A stretch of DNA of 64,000 bases from NCBI RefSeq assembly GCF_014696065.1, contig NZ_JACJPL010000027.1, forward strand, positions 62,001-126,000. Direction: 5' to 3'. This stretch comes from Leptolyngbya sp. FACHB-261. Its GTDB lineage: Bacteria; Cyanobacteriota; Cyanobacteriia; FACHB-261. Shown piece after piece: positions 47,846-56,540 of this stretch. Every line of letters starts with the position of its first letter. Within the stretch, counting starts at the first letter, position 1. The notes beneath the pieces were generated by a model. The model searched no databases and was not told the DNA's origin. It worked only from the letters and a program-made list of their open reading frames with translations. A program made the translations under genes and the position numbers.

Positions 47846-48730
47846 CTACGGCTTGCTGATCGGTGCAAAGCTATTAACGAACTGGTCAAACGCTTCGTCA
47901 AAGCGCTGGTCGTTGCTTGGGGCTTGATAGGTCAACCGGTAAGACTTGCTGCCACCCCTGACATAAACACTGCGCACACGGTAGGACTGTCCTGATTGCG
48001 TTAAAACTAGCGTCTGAATTACCCTTGGCCCCTTGGTATCCGCCTTGGGGGTTTCTAGCTGAACATCTTGCACAGAGTCAGCCGTTTTCTTTAGAGCCGT
48101 TAAAGTCGCCTGTGCTGCTGCCTCAGGCTCAGCCTGGGCTTGCCGCTCAATCAGAAAAAATAAACTTGCCGCCGAGGGGTCAGCAGGAGCGTCTCCAGGC
48201 AAAAAGCGTACTCGGCTGAGCTGGCCTGGCGCTAATCCCTCATCCAATACCTGCCAGCCCACAGGATAATCAACCTTGTAGCCCGGCCCAGTGTAGGCAG
48301 CGCTGCTGAGGCTATCGAGCTCCGCCTGACAAATCTGAATCTGACTGCCGTCCTGGTTGGTGTGGACCTGATAGGTGCTGGCTTCCGCTTTGAACCGAAT
48401 CGCGTAGCCGGGCTCTGTGGGAGTTGGTGTTTGGCAAAGATCGGCAGTATTCCAGGCAGCGGCGTTACTTTCAACCACCTCAGGCACCTGGACTAACCCC
48501 TCTTCTTTTTGCAAATAGTCTTTGGCGATCTGAATAACAGCGGTGGGTGCTGCAGTCATTCCAGGGGTGGCAGAACTTACAGCGGCAGAGTTTGGGGCAT
48601 CCGGAGCAGTAGCAGAACGGCAACCAGATAAGCCCAGCAAAAGCAGTGGCCAAAAAAGCAGTGACCAAAAAAGCAGCGGCCGACTCTCTTCTCTCCCCCA
48701 GGAGTGGCTCCAATCACTTGAATGACTCAT
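47846..48730 (-). CDS. Predicted lipoprotein with PsbP-like C-terminal domain
   Basis: 294 residues. The N-terminus has a hydrophobic span ending in lipobox L-S-G-C (Cys37), so it should be lipid-anchored at a membrane surface. The middle is low-complexity; the last 160 residues have a pattern Y-K-V-D-Y-P-V-G-W then R-V-R-F-L-P and Y-R-L-T-Y-Q-A-P, resembling PsbP-like/DUF1795 folds found in cyanobacterial photosystem-associated proteins. The exact role is not known. The length before the lipobox is longer than typical, so a later start is possible. Confidence 0.72.
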   Translation of the reverse strand: MSHSSDWSHSWGREESRPLLFWSLLFWPLLLLGLSGCRSATAPDAPNSAAVSSATPGMTAAPTAVIQIAKDYLQKEEGLVQVPEVVESNAAAWNTADLCQTPTPTEPGYAIRFKAEASTYQVHTNQDGSQIQICQAELDSLSSAAYTGPGYKVDYPVGWQVLDEGLAPGQLSRVRFLPGDAPADPSAASLFFLIERQAQAEPEAAAQATLTALKKTADSVQDVQLETPKADTKGPRVIQTLVLTQSGQSYRVRSVYVRGGSKSYRLTYQAPSNDQRFDEAFDQFVNSFAPISKP

Positions 48731-48827
48731 GGCTCCCCCACTTTGACTGTTTGGATTTTACGGCAGTCGGCGCCAGCTCCCAGGCCAACACAGGCAAACC
48801 TTAAAGGCGACAAAGAACGCAGACCAT

Positions 48828-48863
48828 AAAAACAAGCGACCCTGGAAATCTCCAAGGCCGCTT
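48828..48863 (-). terminator. Intrinsic terminator of the first HLIP gene
   Basis: On the minus strand AAGCGG...GGAGATTTCC...TCGCTT forms a long stem followed by GTTTTT. It lies about 100 bases downstream of the HLIP stop at 48966. Confidence 0.7.
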
Positions 48864-48965
48864 ATTCAAAATGTCTCAATAGATTAATGAGTTCACGAAC
48901 TAGTTCAAGAGGCTAGTTCAATCAAGCAAATTCAACCGAGCAAAGTTAGCTTAGCTAATTGGGGC

Positions 48966-49184
48966 TTAGCTAACTGGGGAAGAGTAGCTCATCAGGTTGA
49001 GCACATCGCGCACAACACTATAACCAGCCAAATCCCACAGCAGGTAGGCTACAAAGCCAACCATGGCAAAGCGAGAGTTCCAAATTTCAGTTTGAGGTGT
49101 CCAGCCCCAGCGCCACTCGTTGCGGCTATGAGTTGGATCTAGGGGATCAATTGCAGGAGTAACGTCAGCAGTTTTGAGAGTCAT
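48966..49184 (-). CDS. High-light-inducible protein (HLIP), short form
   Basis: 72 residues with one chlorophyll a/b-binding-like helix: E-I-W-N-S-R-F-A-M-V-G-F-V-A-Y, carrying the E-x-x-N-x-R-x-A-M-x-G-F motif in which Glu, Asn and Arg bind chlorophyll and pair helices. HLIPs protect chlorophyll and assist photosystem assembly under strong light. AGAGGA precedes the ATG by about 8 bases. It follows the longer HLIP gene in the same orientation, 230 bases away. Regulation by light is known of the family but no HLR1 element is evident here. Confidence 0.92.
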   Translation of the reverse strand: MTLKTADVTPAIDPLDPTHSRNEWRWGWTPQTEIWNSRFAMVGFVAYLLWDLAGYSVVRDVLNLMSYSSPVS

Positions 49185-49414
49185 GTCCCAGTTCCTCTAA
49201 ATAATGTTTTGTTGGTTGCTTGGTTGGTTGACCGTCGTTAGTTAATAGAAGTCACCACCGTACGGCGAAGCCAGTTGCTGAATTTCAGGGTTGAGTTCCA
49301 GCGCCAACACGCAAATGTAGAATTTAAACGTTTGAAGCACGCTGAAGGCAAAAGACGCCAAGCCTAGAAAGTTGAATTAGAAGCTAAATCAGCTCAGGCT
49401 GTTTTGGCTATGTC

Positions 49415-49723
49415 TTAGGCGTTTTCCGCTGCAAACTTCAGACGAATAGCGACGCCAATACCAGCCAGAAGACCCACAATACCGATGATTAAAGCGGGAG
49501 GGATGGCGATGGGCTGATCAGCAACGTTCAACACATCCTGAACTACGCTGTAACCGGCAATATCCCACAGCAGATAGGCAACAAAGCCAATCATGGCGAA
49601 ACGGCCATTCCAGATTTCAGCTTGGGGAGTCCAGCCAAACAGGAAAGCGTTGCGGTCGTAGGAAACGATATTGGCGGCGTCGGTGGTAGGGGTAGCCGAC
49701 TTTATCGGGGATTCAGTAGCCAT
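49415..49723 (-). CDS. HLIP with extra C-terminal transmembrane segment
   Basis: 102 residues. The HLIP helix (E-I-W-N-G-R-F-A-M-I-G-F) is followed by a second hydrophobic stretch (L-I-I-G-I-V-G-L-L-A-G-I-G-V-A-I) not seen in the short paralogue, so the protein should have two membrane spans. TAGGAG lies 10 bases before ATG. The family role is chlorophyll binding and photoprotection; the added helix may change partner choice. A tandem duplicate of the short HLIP gene is likely, because W-G-W-T-P-Q-T/A-E-I-W-N and A-Y-L-L-W-D-x-A-G-Y-S-V-V-x-D-V-L-N are shared. Confidence 0.9.
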   Translation of the reverse strand: MATESPIKSATPTTDAANIVSYDRNAFLFGWTPQAEIWNGRFAMIGFVAYLLWDIAGYSVVQDVLNVADQPIAIPPALIIGIVGLLAGIGVAIRLKFAAENA

Positions 49724-50067
49724 TGCTTAATACTCCTAAACAAAATCGCTATGCCCCTATCCTATTGACCTCACCTGGGTCTGCTGTCTACCTATAGGCA
49801 CAACAGTCCTATCCATCTACAGAGATAGCCTGGGCTTGATAACTCTCGCTGGGATCCCCCCTAGTGCAGCTAAGCCTAATCACTCAGCGCTAAGTTTTAT
49901 TACTGGAGTCCGGGTCAGTCACTGGAAGTCTACGCTCAAACAGTCTGATTTCGGACACCTCTGCAACGCCACTGCAACGCCACTGCAACGCCCAAGTTCT
50001 GCCTCAGTTCAGGGAGCATAACTCACCGTGTTTGCGGCACTCGTTGCCTGAGACCTGAGGCTTAATC
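49724..50067. other. Intergenic region upstream of HLIP genes
   Basis: About 340 bases between the HLIP gene and the pilin-like gene, both minus. An 11-base unit containing TGCAACGCC is repeated three times at 49960-49992. The HLIP promoter should lie near 49740-49820, but no consensus boxes are clear. Confidence 0.35.
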
Positions 50068-50559
50068 CTAGCGATTAGGATTGCGATCGATGTACAGGTC
50101 ACTGCTGGTTAACCCGCCATCGAAGTAGACTCCCAAGAACTCAGTGGGCATTCCAGCTCTGCCTTCAATTGCGATCTTGAGCTTGGTGGGGTCAGCAGTC
50201 GGATGGGTAGCAATTTTCCAGCGCTCACACATAGCACGGGGGCCAGTTTCTAACCGTGACAACCCCGTTTGGCTACAGCCATCTTGCAGAACAATACCCT
50301 GGGAGTTGCCGTCCTCCACCTGAGTTTCGCCATTGGCAAGCACACCACCAGCGGCAATGTAAGTGGAGTTCTCAGTCCAATGGATTTCTTGTCCCTTACG
50401 CACAGCCCCCATAATCGTTAGAGCCTCAGCGGTACGAGCCCGAGTTACCTGCCCTAGAAGGGTTGGTAGAACTAGCGCCCCCAAAATCCCGGTTATTAGA
50501 ATAACCACCAGCAACTCGATCAGCGTGAATCCTGCAGACCTCTCACGGTGAGTGTACAT
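50068..50559 (-). CDS. Type IV pilin-like protein (prepilin)
   Basis: About 163 residues from ATG 50559, preceded by AGAGG; the frame is open upstream. The prepilin signature is plain: G-F-T-L-I-E-L-L-V-V-I, with cleavage after the Gly and Glu at position 5 of the mature protein, followed by a hydrophobic helix. The remainder has two Cys in C-S-Q... and ...M-C-E-R that could form a disulfide, as in major or minor pilins. It is not in a pilus operon here; a minor pilin is the conservative call. Pre-pilin peptidase processing is known of the family. Confidence 0.85.
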   Translation of the reverse strand: MYTHRERSAGFTLIELLVVILITGILGALVLPTLLGQVTRARTAEALTIMGAVRKGQEIHWTENSTYIAAGGVLANGETQVEDGNSQGIVLQDGCSQTGLSRLETGPRAMCERWKIATHPTADPTKLKIAIEGRAGMPTEFLGVYFDGGLTSSDLYIDRNPNR

Positions 50560-50619
50560 TTGGCCTCTAATCGTGCACAAAGGGTAGTCATTACCGAGAC
50601 ACATACGGAACTGTTTCAT

Positions 50620-50923
50620 GTGTCTTATAAACCCAGGCTACAGTGATTGCACGGAGGTCTTATCCGTAGAACCACAGCTTTCACAATATCTTGATGAGAA
50701 CAGAGCCTAAAGTTAGCGCGACATTAATGACAGCGGTTTCAGTACAACTACGCAAATAGCAGCAGAGTCACCCACCCTGCCTGCATCTCAACGCGGCCAC
50801 TCCAACACTGGTAAAATCACGGTCTGTGTCGGTGTCATGTGTTGGTACCAGTGTCTTAAGCAGCCACTTGTCGTTCAGGGGATGATCAATTGGCCTCAGT
50901 TCTAGCGAGTATCCAGCAGTTGG
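50620..50923. other. Intergenic region upstream of recF and the pilin gene
   Basis: About 300 bases. Divergent promoters are expected for the pilin-like gene (minus) and recF (plus). A 66-codon frame on the minus strand at 50768-50968 overlaps the recF start and looks like a shadow. No repeat or clear motif is seen. Confidence 0.3.
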
Positions 50924-52039
50924 GTGTACCTTAAGTCGCTGCATCTGAGACAGTTTCGCAACTACCAAGACCAGGCAGTGCGCTTCTTTGCACCCAAGAC
51001 GGTTTTGGTAGGTGACAATGCCCAGGGCAAGTCCAACCTCTTAGAGGCAGTGGAATTGCTGGCGACCTTGCGCTCCCACCGTTGCACCCGGGATCGGGAT
51101 TTGGTGCGTCAGGAAGAGGAAGCTGCACAACTACAGGCAGAGCTTGAGCGTTTGGGCAGTGCCATGGAGTTAGGGCTGATCTTGCGCAGCAATGGGCGGC
51201 GCACAGCCCGTCTCAATGGTGAAACCTTACGCCGTCAGCTCGACTTTCTCGGCAATCTGAATGCGGTTTTGTTCTCTAGCCTGGACCTCGACTTGGTGCG
51301 CGGTGGCCCTGAGGGTCGTCGCGTTTGGTTAGATACAGTTTTGGTGCAACTGGAGCCCATCTACGCGCACATTTTGCAGCAGTATGCTCAGGCCTTACGC
51401 CAGCGCAACGCCCTGCTACGACAGGGCGAAACCGACCGCTCACAGCTCGTGTTATGGGATGCACAGTTGGCAACAACAGGGGCTCGTGTTACCCGCCGTC
51501 GGGCCCGCTTACTGACCCGCCTGGCGCCGCTGGCCTGTCGTTGGCATGCTTCGATCAGTGGCCAAAGCGAAGCCCTAACCGTGCAATATACACCCCGGAT
51601 CTTGCACAGCCAACCGGAGCTCAACTTGGACGATCCTGTCGTTGTGCAACAGGCTTTTCTGGACGAGATGCAATCCAAAGCCGAGGCTGAATGGGCTAGG
51701 GGCACTAGCTTAGTTGGTCCTCACCGCGATGAGGTCACGCTGACGATTAATGAAACGCCTGCACGGGCCTATGGCTCCCAAGGCCAACAGCGAACTCTGG
51801 TTTTAGCGTTGAAATTAGCAGAGCTGGAACTGATTGAAGCAGTAGTTGGTGAACCACCTTTGTTGCTGCTTGATGATGTGCTGGCAGAACTTGATCTGCG
51901 CCGTCAGAACCAACTGCTGGATGCCATTCAAGACCGGGTGCAAACGATTATTACAACTACACACCTCGGTTCTTTTGACGCCCAGTGGCTAACCAGCGCC
52001 CAAGTGATGCATGTACAAGCGGGTCGGATTCTGGCCTAA
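50924..52039 (+). CDS. recF: DNA replication and repair protein RecF
   Basis: 371 residues, normal length, GTG start (Y-L-K-S-L-H-L-R-Q-F-R-N-Y). Walker A is G-D-N-A-Q-G-K-S-N near residue 35, and Walker B with the signature is near residue 314 (L-L-L-L-D-D-V-L-A-E-L-D). The loop G-S-Q-G-Q-Q-R-T precedes Walker B. RecF binds gapped DNA with RecO and RecR and loads RecA at stalled forks. It is not beside dnaA or dnaN here, which is common in cyanobacteria. Confidence 0.95.
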   Translation: MYLKSLHLRQFRNYQDQAVRFFAPKTVLVGDNAQGKSNLLEAVELLATLRSHRCTRDRDLVRQEEEAAQLQAELERLGSAMELGLILRSNGRRTARLNGETLRRQLDFLGNLNAVLFSSLDLDLVRGGPEGRRVWLDTVLVQLEPIYAHILQQYAQALRQRNALLRQGETDRSQLVLWDAQLATTGARVTRRRARLLTRLAPLACRWHASISGQSEALTVQYTPRILHSQPELNLDDPVVVQQAFLDEMQSKAEAEWARGTSLVGPHRDEVTLTINETPARAYGSQGQQRTLVLALKLAELELIEAVVGEPPLLLLDDVLAELDLRRQNQLLDAIQDRVQTIITTTHLGSFDAQWLTSAQVMHVQAGRILA

Positions 52040-52432
52040 TTCTGGCCCAAGTCTGGCGTAATTTAGACACCGCATATCTAGCACCCTATCAGGGCTAGAT
52101 CCGTGCTGAAGCGTTTCCTGAAAAGTGTCCTGAAGTGTAGAGGCTATCCGAGAAAAGAACCAATAACTTATCTAAAAACTTATCCACGAATTCATCTAAA
52201 GGTTCAACAATAAGAATTTAAGAATAAGGGTTCGGGAGCTGGCAGCTTTTAAGACAAAGTAAGACAAAGCTGCTTGCTGAAGTGCCTGAAGGACCAGCGC
52301 AAAATCAGCAACTTATGGGTTCGCCCCAAAGATTTGCGAGAGATTTGCGCAGTAGCCCACAGAGCTTTAAAGTTCTTGAACACTCGCGGATCGCAGGGAA
52401 GCGACATTACCACCTAGGGGCATCGGGCAGCT
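52040..52432. other. Intergenic region between recF and the CHAT cassette
   Basis: About 390 bases. The middle is AT-rich with repeated ACTTATC words. One near-match to a DnaA box (TTATCCACG, 52180-52188) occurs alone. The promoter of the downstream cassette is expected here but is not clear. Confidence 0.35.
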
Positions 52433-53071
52433 ATGGATGAATTAGAGGCACGACTCCATCAACTCGTAATCACAACCTGTCAAGAAAAACCAGGCAGCCT
52501 GAAGCGCAGCCGAGGTTTAACCCAGCTCATTCGGCTTGTGCTCCGGTCGGGCAAGCTCTGGAAGGAGTACGCCCCCTACTACGAAGATGCCTTGCAACAA
52601 ACCTGGTTATACTTCTGCCGCAACCTCTGTGAGGCCACCACTGGCGAAGCCTATGACCCCAACCGCAGCAGTATTAGCACCTGGCTGAACGCTTACCTCA
52701 AACGTCGGCTGCAAGATTACCGGATCCAGACTGAGCAAGCCCGCAGAACGCAAGCGAGTAGTCACGGTGACGCTGACGATCTGCTCGATCCGTTGGATCT
52801 GTTAGAGGCGCCTGCTGATATTCCACCGATTCTGGAAGCGACCCAGCGCTGGGCTGAGTACGATGCCACTGATGAACTACGCCGCACCCACATTCAGGGG
52901 CACCCTCGAGTGAATTGCCAAGTCTTGATCCTACGGCGCTTGCCTCCAGAAACCAGTTGGAAGGATCTATCTATAGAATTCAACTTGCCAATTCCCACGT
53001 TGAGCAGCTTTTATCAACGGCAATGTTTGCCGCGTCTGCGTAAATTTGGTGAATTGCAAGGATATCTATAG
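52433..53071 (+). CDS. Sigma-factor-like protein of the CHAT cassette
   Basis: 212 residues resembling small sigma-70-family proteins. Residues about 45-105 have a region-2-like pattern: E-D-A-L-Q-Q-T-W-L-Y-F, then S-I-S-T-W-L-N-A-Y-L-K-R-R-L-Q-D-Y. The C-terminal third (V-L-I-L-R-R-L, W-K-D-L-S-I-E-F-N-L-P-I-P-T-L-S-S-F-Y-Q-R) looks like a region-4 helix-turn-helix. The middle is an acidic linker. It would direct RNA polymerase to a regulon, but no anti-sigma domain is adjacent; the DUF1822 gene follows after only 18 bases. The cassette partnership is inference. Confidence 0.72.
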   Translation: MDELEARLHQLVITTCQEKPGSLKRSRGLTQLIRLVLRSGKLWKEYAPYYEDALQQTWLYFCRNLCEATTGEAYDPNRSSISTWLNAYLKRRLQDYRIQTEQARRTQASSHGDADDLLDPLDLLEAPADIPPILEATQRWAEYDATDELRRTHIQGHPRVNCQVLILRRLPPETSWKDLSIEFNLPIPTLSSFYQRQCLPRLRKFGELQGYL

Positions 53072-53089
53072 CAGAGTGGTAGGCCCAGT

Positions 53090-54115
53090 ATGGCTAACAG
53101 GACAAATGGAAATCTTGACGGAATATCCTTGCCGATTACACAGACAGCTCGTCGTACAGCTCAGCAATTTGCGGCACAGCAACCCACATCGGAAAAAGCA
53201 GAGCAGGTTCGTCTGAACACCCTGGCAGTTTGGGTCGTGAATGACTATTTGCAAATGCTGGGCATGGCCACAGACCTGCAACAGAGCGACCTTTGCAATC
53301 CAGTCGTGCGCCTGTGTGCTAACACCGCCGATCTGCCAGTCGTCGGCACTGGACGGTTAGAATGCCGACCGCTGCGAGCCCAGGAGCAAATCTGCCAGAT
53401 TCCCGAGGAGGTTTGGCAGGATCGCATCGGTTATGTATTTGTTCAAATGCAGGACTCACTGCGGGAGGCAACCCTATTAGGCTTTGTGCCAAGGGCAGTC
53501 GCTGCGCTACCGATTAGTCAGTTGCAATCGCTCGACGCTCTCTTGGTTCACCTCGATCGACTTCAGCAGGCTCGCTTAACTTCTGGGAACCAGATCAATT
53601 TGAGCCCAGTGAGTTTGAGTCCAGTAAATTTGAGCCAGTGGTTGCAGAATATCCAAAATACTTTTGAAGAGGGTTGGCAAACGATTGAGACAATTTTTCA
53701 GTCCTCAGCAGCCAACTTAGCCTTTAGAAGATCTAGAAGCATTGAGCCACCCTTTGAACCGGACCCAGAGCAGGCTGAGCTTTGGATTGGGCGCGCCAAA
53801 TTGATTGACTTTGGCATTCAACTGGCAGAACATCCCCTCGCTTTAGTCGTTGAACTGCGACCGCCTGTAGATTCCTCAATTCAGACCCTAAAGGTAGAGG
53901 TTCGCCTACAGGTTCATCCAACTGGCGAGCATCCTTATCTACCCACTAACCTGCGGCTGATTGTGCTGGACGAGTTTGGCACCGTTTTTTTAGAGGCCCA
54001 ATCCAGAAGCACTGATAACTACATTCAATTGCAGTTTCGGGGTAGTCCTGGCGAACGCTTTAGTGCTGAGCTGGTACTGGATGAAGTCAGTATCACCGAA
54101 GCATTTTTGCTCTAA
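53090..54115 (+). CDS. DUF1822 family protein
   Basis: 341 residues. The start (L-P-I-T-Q-T-A-R-R-T-A-Q-Q-F-A-A-Q-Q), the block L-N-T-L-A-V-W-V-V-N-D-Y-L-Q-M-L-G, and G-R-L-E-C-R-P-L-R match DUF1822, a family found mainly in cyanobacteria, usually with a CHAT/CHASE2 protein. No enzyme motif is seen and there is no membrane span. The neighbours on both sides are 18 and 19 bases away on the same strand, so co-transcription is likely. A scaffold or sensor partner of the sigma-like protein is a hypothesis. Confidence 0.82.
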   Translation: MANRTNGNLDGISLPITQTARRTAQQFAAQQPTSEKAEQVRLNTLAVWVVNDYLQMLGMATDLQQSDLCNPVVRLCANTADLPVVGTGRLECRPLRAQEQICQIPEEVWQDRIGYVFVQMQDSLREATLLGFVPRAVAALPISQLQSLDALLVHLDRLQQARLTSGNQINLSPVSLSPVNLSQWLQNIQNTFEEGWQTIETIFQSSAANLAFRRSRSIEPPFEPDPEQAELWIGRAKLIDFGIQLAEHPLALVVELRPPVDSSIQTLKVEVRLQVHPTGEHPYLPTNLRLIVLDEFGTVFLEAQSRSTDNYIQLQFRGSPGERFSAELVLDEVSITEAFLL

Positions 54116-54134
54116 CTAGCTCAGGGAGACAGCC

Positions 54135-56471
54135 GTGGGTAAGTTAGTCATTTTGAAGCTGGGCGGCAAGATTGAACAGGGCTTTTCCGTAACACTGCAA
54201 ATTGGCGAGGAGGGCGAGCGTCCTACCTCAGAAATCAATGGCAAATTGCCACCAGCCACCGAGTTGCTCTTGCTCTATGGTCAGTGGCAAGCCGCCTACC
54301 GTCGCTTAGATTTACGACCTCGTTTAGAGGCACCGGCAGCTCAAGTCACCAATGTTTCTGTCTTGGAAAACTGCACCAATGCCGCTGGGAAACTGCTGGA
54401 GCATCTAAATATTTGGCTCAATAGCGAATCGTTCCGTCCAGTGCGCGAGAAGTGGCTAGAAAAGCTCACGCCCCAGGATGAAGTGCGCATTATTCTGCAA
54501 ACCGAAGACCAGCGGCTTCAACGTTTGCCCTGGCATCTTTGGGATTTAATCGAGCGTTATCCCAAGGCAGAATTGGCTTTGGGTGCGCCCGTTTATGAAC
54601 AGCTACAACGGCCCTCAGCAACCACAGAACAAGCCACAATCCTGGCGATTTTAGGCAATAGCATTGGCATCAATACTCAAGCTGATCGCACCTTATTAGA
54701 GCAGCTACCTCAAGCGAAGCTGCACTTTCTCGTCGAACCTCAACGCCAAGATTTGACCGATCAGCTCTGGGCAACTGATGGCTGGGATATTCTCTTTTTT
54801 GCCGGCCACAGTTCAAGCCTTGCCAATGGGGATGGCTGCATTGCGATCAACCCAACCGAGCATTTAACCATTGCCCAACTCAAATACGGGCTAAAAAAAG
54901 CGGTCGAGCGTGGCTTAAAAATTGCCATTTTCAACTCCTGTGATGGCCTGGGATTGGCGCAAGCACTGGCGGAGCTACAGATTCCGCAGTTGATTGTGAT
55001 GCGTGAGCCAGTGCCAGACCGAGTCGCCCAAGCCTTTCTGAAGTATTTTCTAGCAGCCTTTGCCGACGGCCAACCCTTCTATTTAGCCGTGCGCGAGGCT
55101 CGGGAACGTTTGCAGGGCATGGAAGACCAGTTTCCCTGTGCCACCTGGTTACCAATCATTTACCAGAATCCGGCAGAAGCTCCCCCCACCTGGCAGTCGC
55201 TCTGCTCGGCTCCCGCTAAACCTCAGCTCAGACCCCCAAAACCAGAACTCAAGTGGCGCACGGCTCTGCTCATCAGCCTGGGGATTACTGCTGTTTTGTT
55301 AGGTCTGCGGCATGGGGGTTGGCTGCAATCCCTAGAACTGAAAACCTTTGACCAACTAATCCAGTTGCGTCCAGACGAAGCTCCAGACGCTCGCCTGCTC
55401 GTGGTCACGATTACCGAAGCCGACGTTCAGGCCCAGAATCCAGATCAGCGACGCGGTTCCCTCTCCGATCAAACGCTCGACCGGTTATTGCAGAAGATTG
55501 AGCAGTATCAGCCACGAGCTATTGGTTTGGATGTCTATCGCGACTTTCCGGTGGCGGACAAGATGACGAAGTTAGCTTACCGTCTGGAGCGCAACCCGCA
55601 TTTCATCGCCGTTTGTAAGGTCAGCGATTCAGACAGTAGCAACCCTGGGGTGCCGCCGCCGCCAGAAGTGCCATCAGAGCGGTTAGGCTTCAGTGATGTG
55701 GTGGTCGATGACGATGGCATTCTCCGCCGGCACCTACTCACGCTGACTCCCGACCCCGCTTCACCCTGCACGACACCCTACGCGTTCAGCACCCAGTTGG
55801 CTTTTCGCTACCTGGCGGTTGAGGGTAAACTGCCCCAGTTTACGCCGGAGGGCAACTTGCAGTTGGGCAACACAGTTCTGAAGCGCTTGCGGCCCCATCA
55901 AGGCGGCTACCAGCAGATCGATGCTTGGGGCAACCAGATTTTGCTCAACTACCGCTCCTACCGGTCCCCTCAAAACTTTGCTCCCCAGGTCACCCTCAGC
56001 GAAATTTTGGCTGGGCAACTTCGACCGGACCAGGTGAAAGACCGCATTGTCCTAATTGGCGTCACTGCCCAAAGTTTCAATGACTACTGGGCCACACCCT
56101 ACAGCCAGGGACCCCAGCAAAAAATCCCAGGTGTGTTAATTCAGGCGCAGATGGTCAGCCAACTGCTGAGTGCCGTTCTCGACCAGCGACCGCTATTAGG
56201 AACCTGGCCACTCTGGGGCGATATTCTCTGGATTTGGAGCTGGTCGCTATTGGGCAGTGGGCTAGCCGTTTGGGGTAGCCACCGTTCAGTGCGACATCTA
56301 GCTCTGGCTGTCAGCCTAGCAGGCGGTGTCTTATTGACCGCCTGCTGGGGGCTCTTAATTGGCGGCATTTGGGTTCCCCTAGTACCGTCAGCTCTGGCGC
56401 TGCTGGCAGGGAGCAGTAGTGCGAGGGCTCATCGCCTTTCACCAACGAAGCTTTCTCAATCTCTTGAATGA
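54135..56471 (+). CDS. CHAT-CHASE2 membrane protein
   Basis: 778 residues. The N-terminal half (about 100-350) is a CHAT domain, a caspase-like peptidase fold: catalytic His225 in F-F-A-G-H-S-S and Cys269 in F-N-S-C-D-G are both present. A membrane span follows near 375-390 (A-L-L-I-S-L-G-I-T-A-V-L-L), then a CHASE2 sensory region outside the membrane (about 395-690, with F-D-Q-L-I-Q-L-R-P and I-G-L-D-V-Y-R-D), then C-terminal hydrophobic spans. No kinase or cyclase output follows, so the CHAT domain must be the output. GTG start after AGGGAGA. The ligand and protease target are unknown. Confidence 0.85.
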   Translation: MGKLVILKLGGKIEQGFSVTLQIGEEGERPTSEINGKLPPATELLLLYGQWQAAYRRLDLRPRLEAPAAQVTNVSVLENCTNAAGKLLEHLNIWLNSESFRPVREKWLEKLTPQDEVRIILQTEDQRLQRLPWHLWDLIERYPKAELALGAPVYEQLQRPSATTEQATILAILGNSIGINTQADRTLLEQLPQAKLHFLVEPQRQDLTDQLWATDGWDILFFAGHSSSLANGDGCIAINPTEHLTIAQLKYGLKKAVERGLKIAIFNSCDGLGLAQALAELQIPQLIVMREPVPDRVAQAFLKYFLAAFADGQPFYLAVREARERLQGMEDQFPCATWLPIIYQNPAEAPPTWQSLCSAPAKPQLRPPKPELKWRTALLISLGITAVLLGLRHGGWLQSLELKTFDQLIQLRPDEAPDARLLVVTITEADVQAQNPDQRRGSLSDQTLDRLLQKIEQYQPRAIGLDVYRDFPVADKMTKLAYRLERNPHFIAVCKVSDSDSSNPGVPPPPEVPSERLGFSDVVVDDDGILRRHLLTLTPDPASPCTTPYAFSTQLAFRYLAVEGKLPQFTPEGNLQLGNTVLKRLRPHQGGYQQIDAWGNQILLNYRSYRSPQNFAPQVTLSEILAGQLRPDQVKDRIVLIGVTAQSFNDYWATPYSQGPQQKIPGVLIQAQMVSQLLSAVLDQRPLLGTWPLWGDILWIWSWSLLGSGLAVWGSHRSVRHLALAVSLAGGVLLTACWGLLIGGIWVPLVPSALALLAGSSSARAHRLSPTKLSQSLE

Positions 56472-56540
56472 GTGTCTTTTGAATAGGTTGCACAAATTAC
56501 TTCAACGCTTCTCTCTAGGCCCTTTAGCTGCCTCAGTCAT

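Noticed and set aside
49960-49992. Three tandem 11-base units as a regulatory site for the HLIP genes
   Set aside because: The repeat is short, has no known HLR1-like sequence and lies over 230 bases from the HLIP start; chance slippage is enough to explain it.
52180-52188. Near-match to a DnaA box close to recF, suggesting a replication origin
   Set aside because: Only one near-match was seen, and neither dnaA nor dnaN is nearby; one box is not evidence of oriC.
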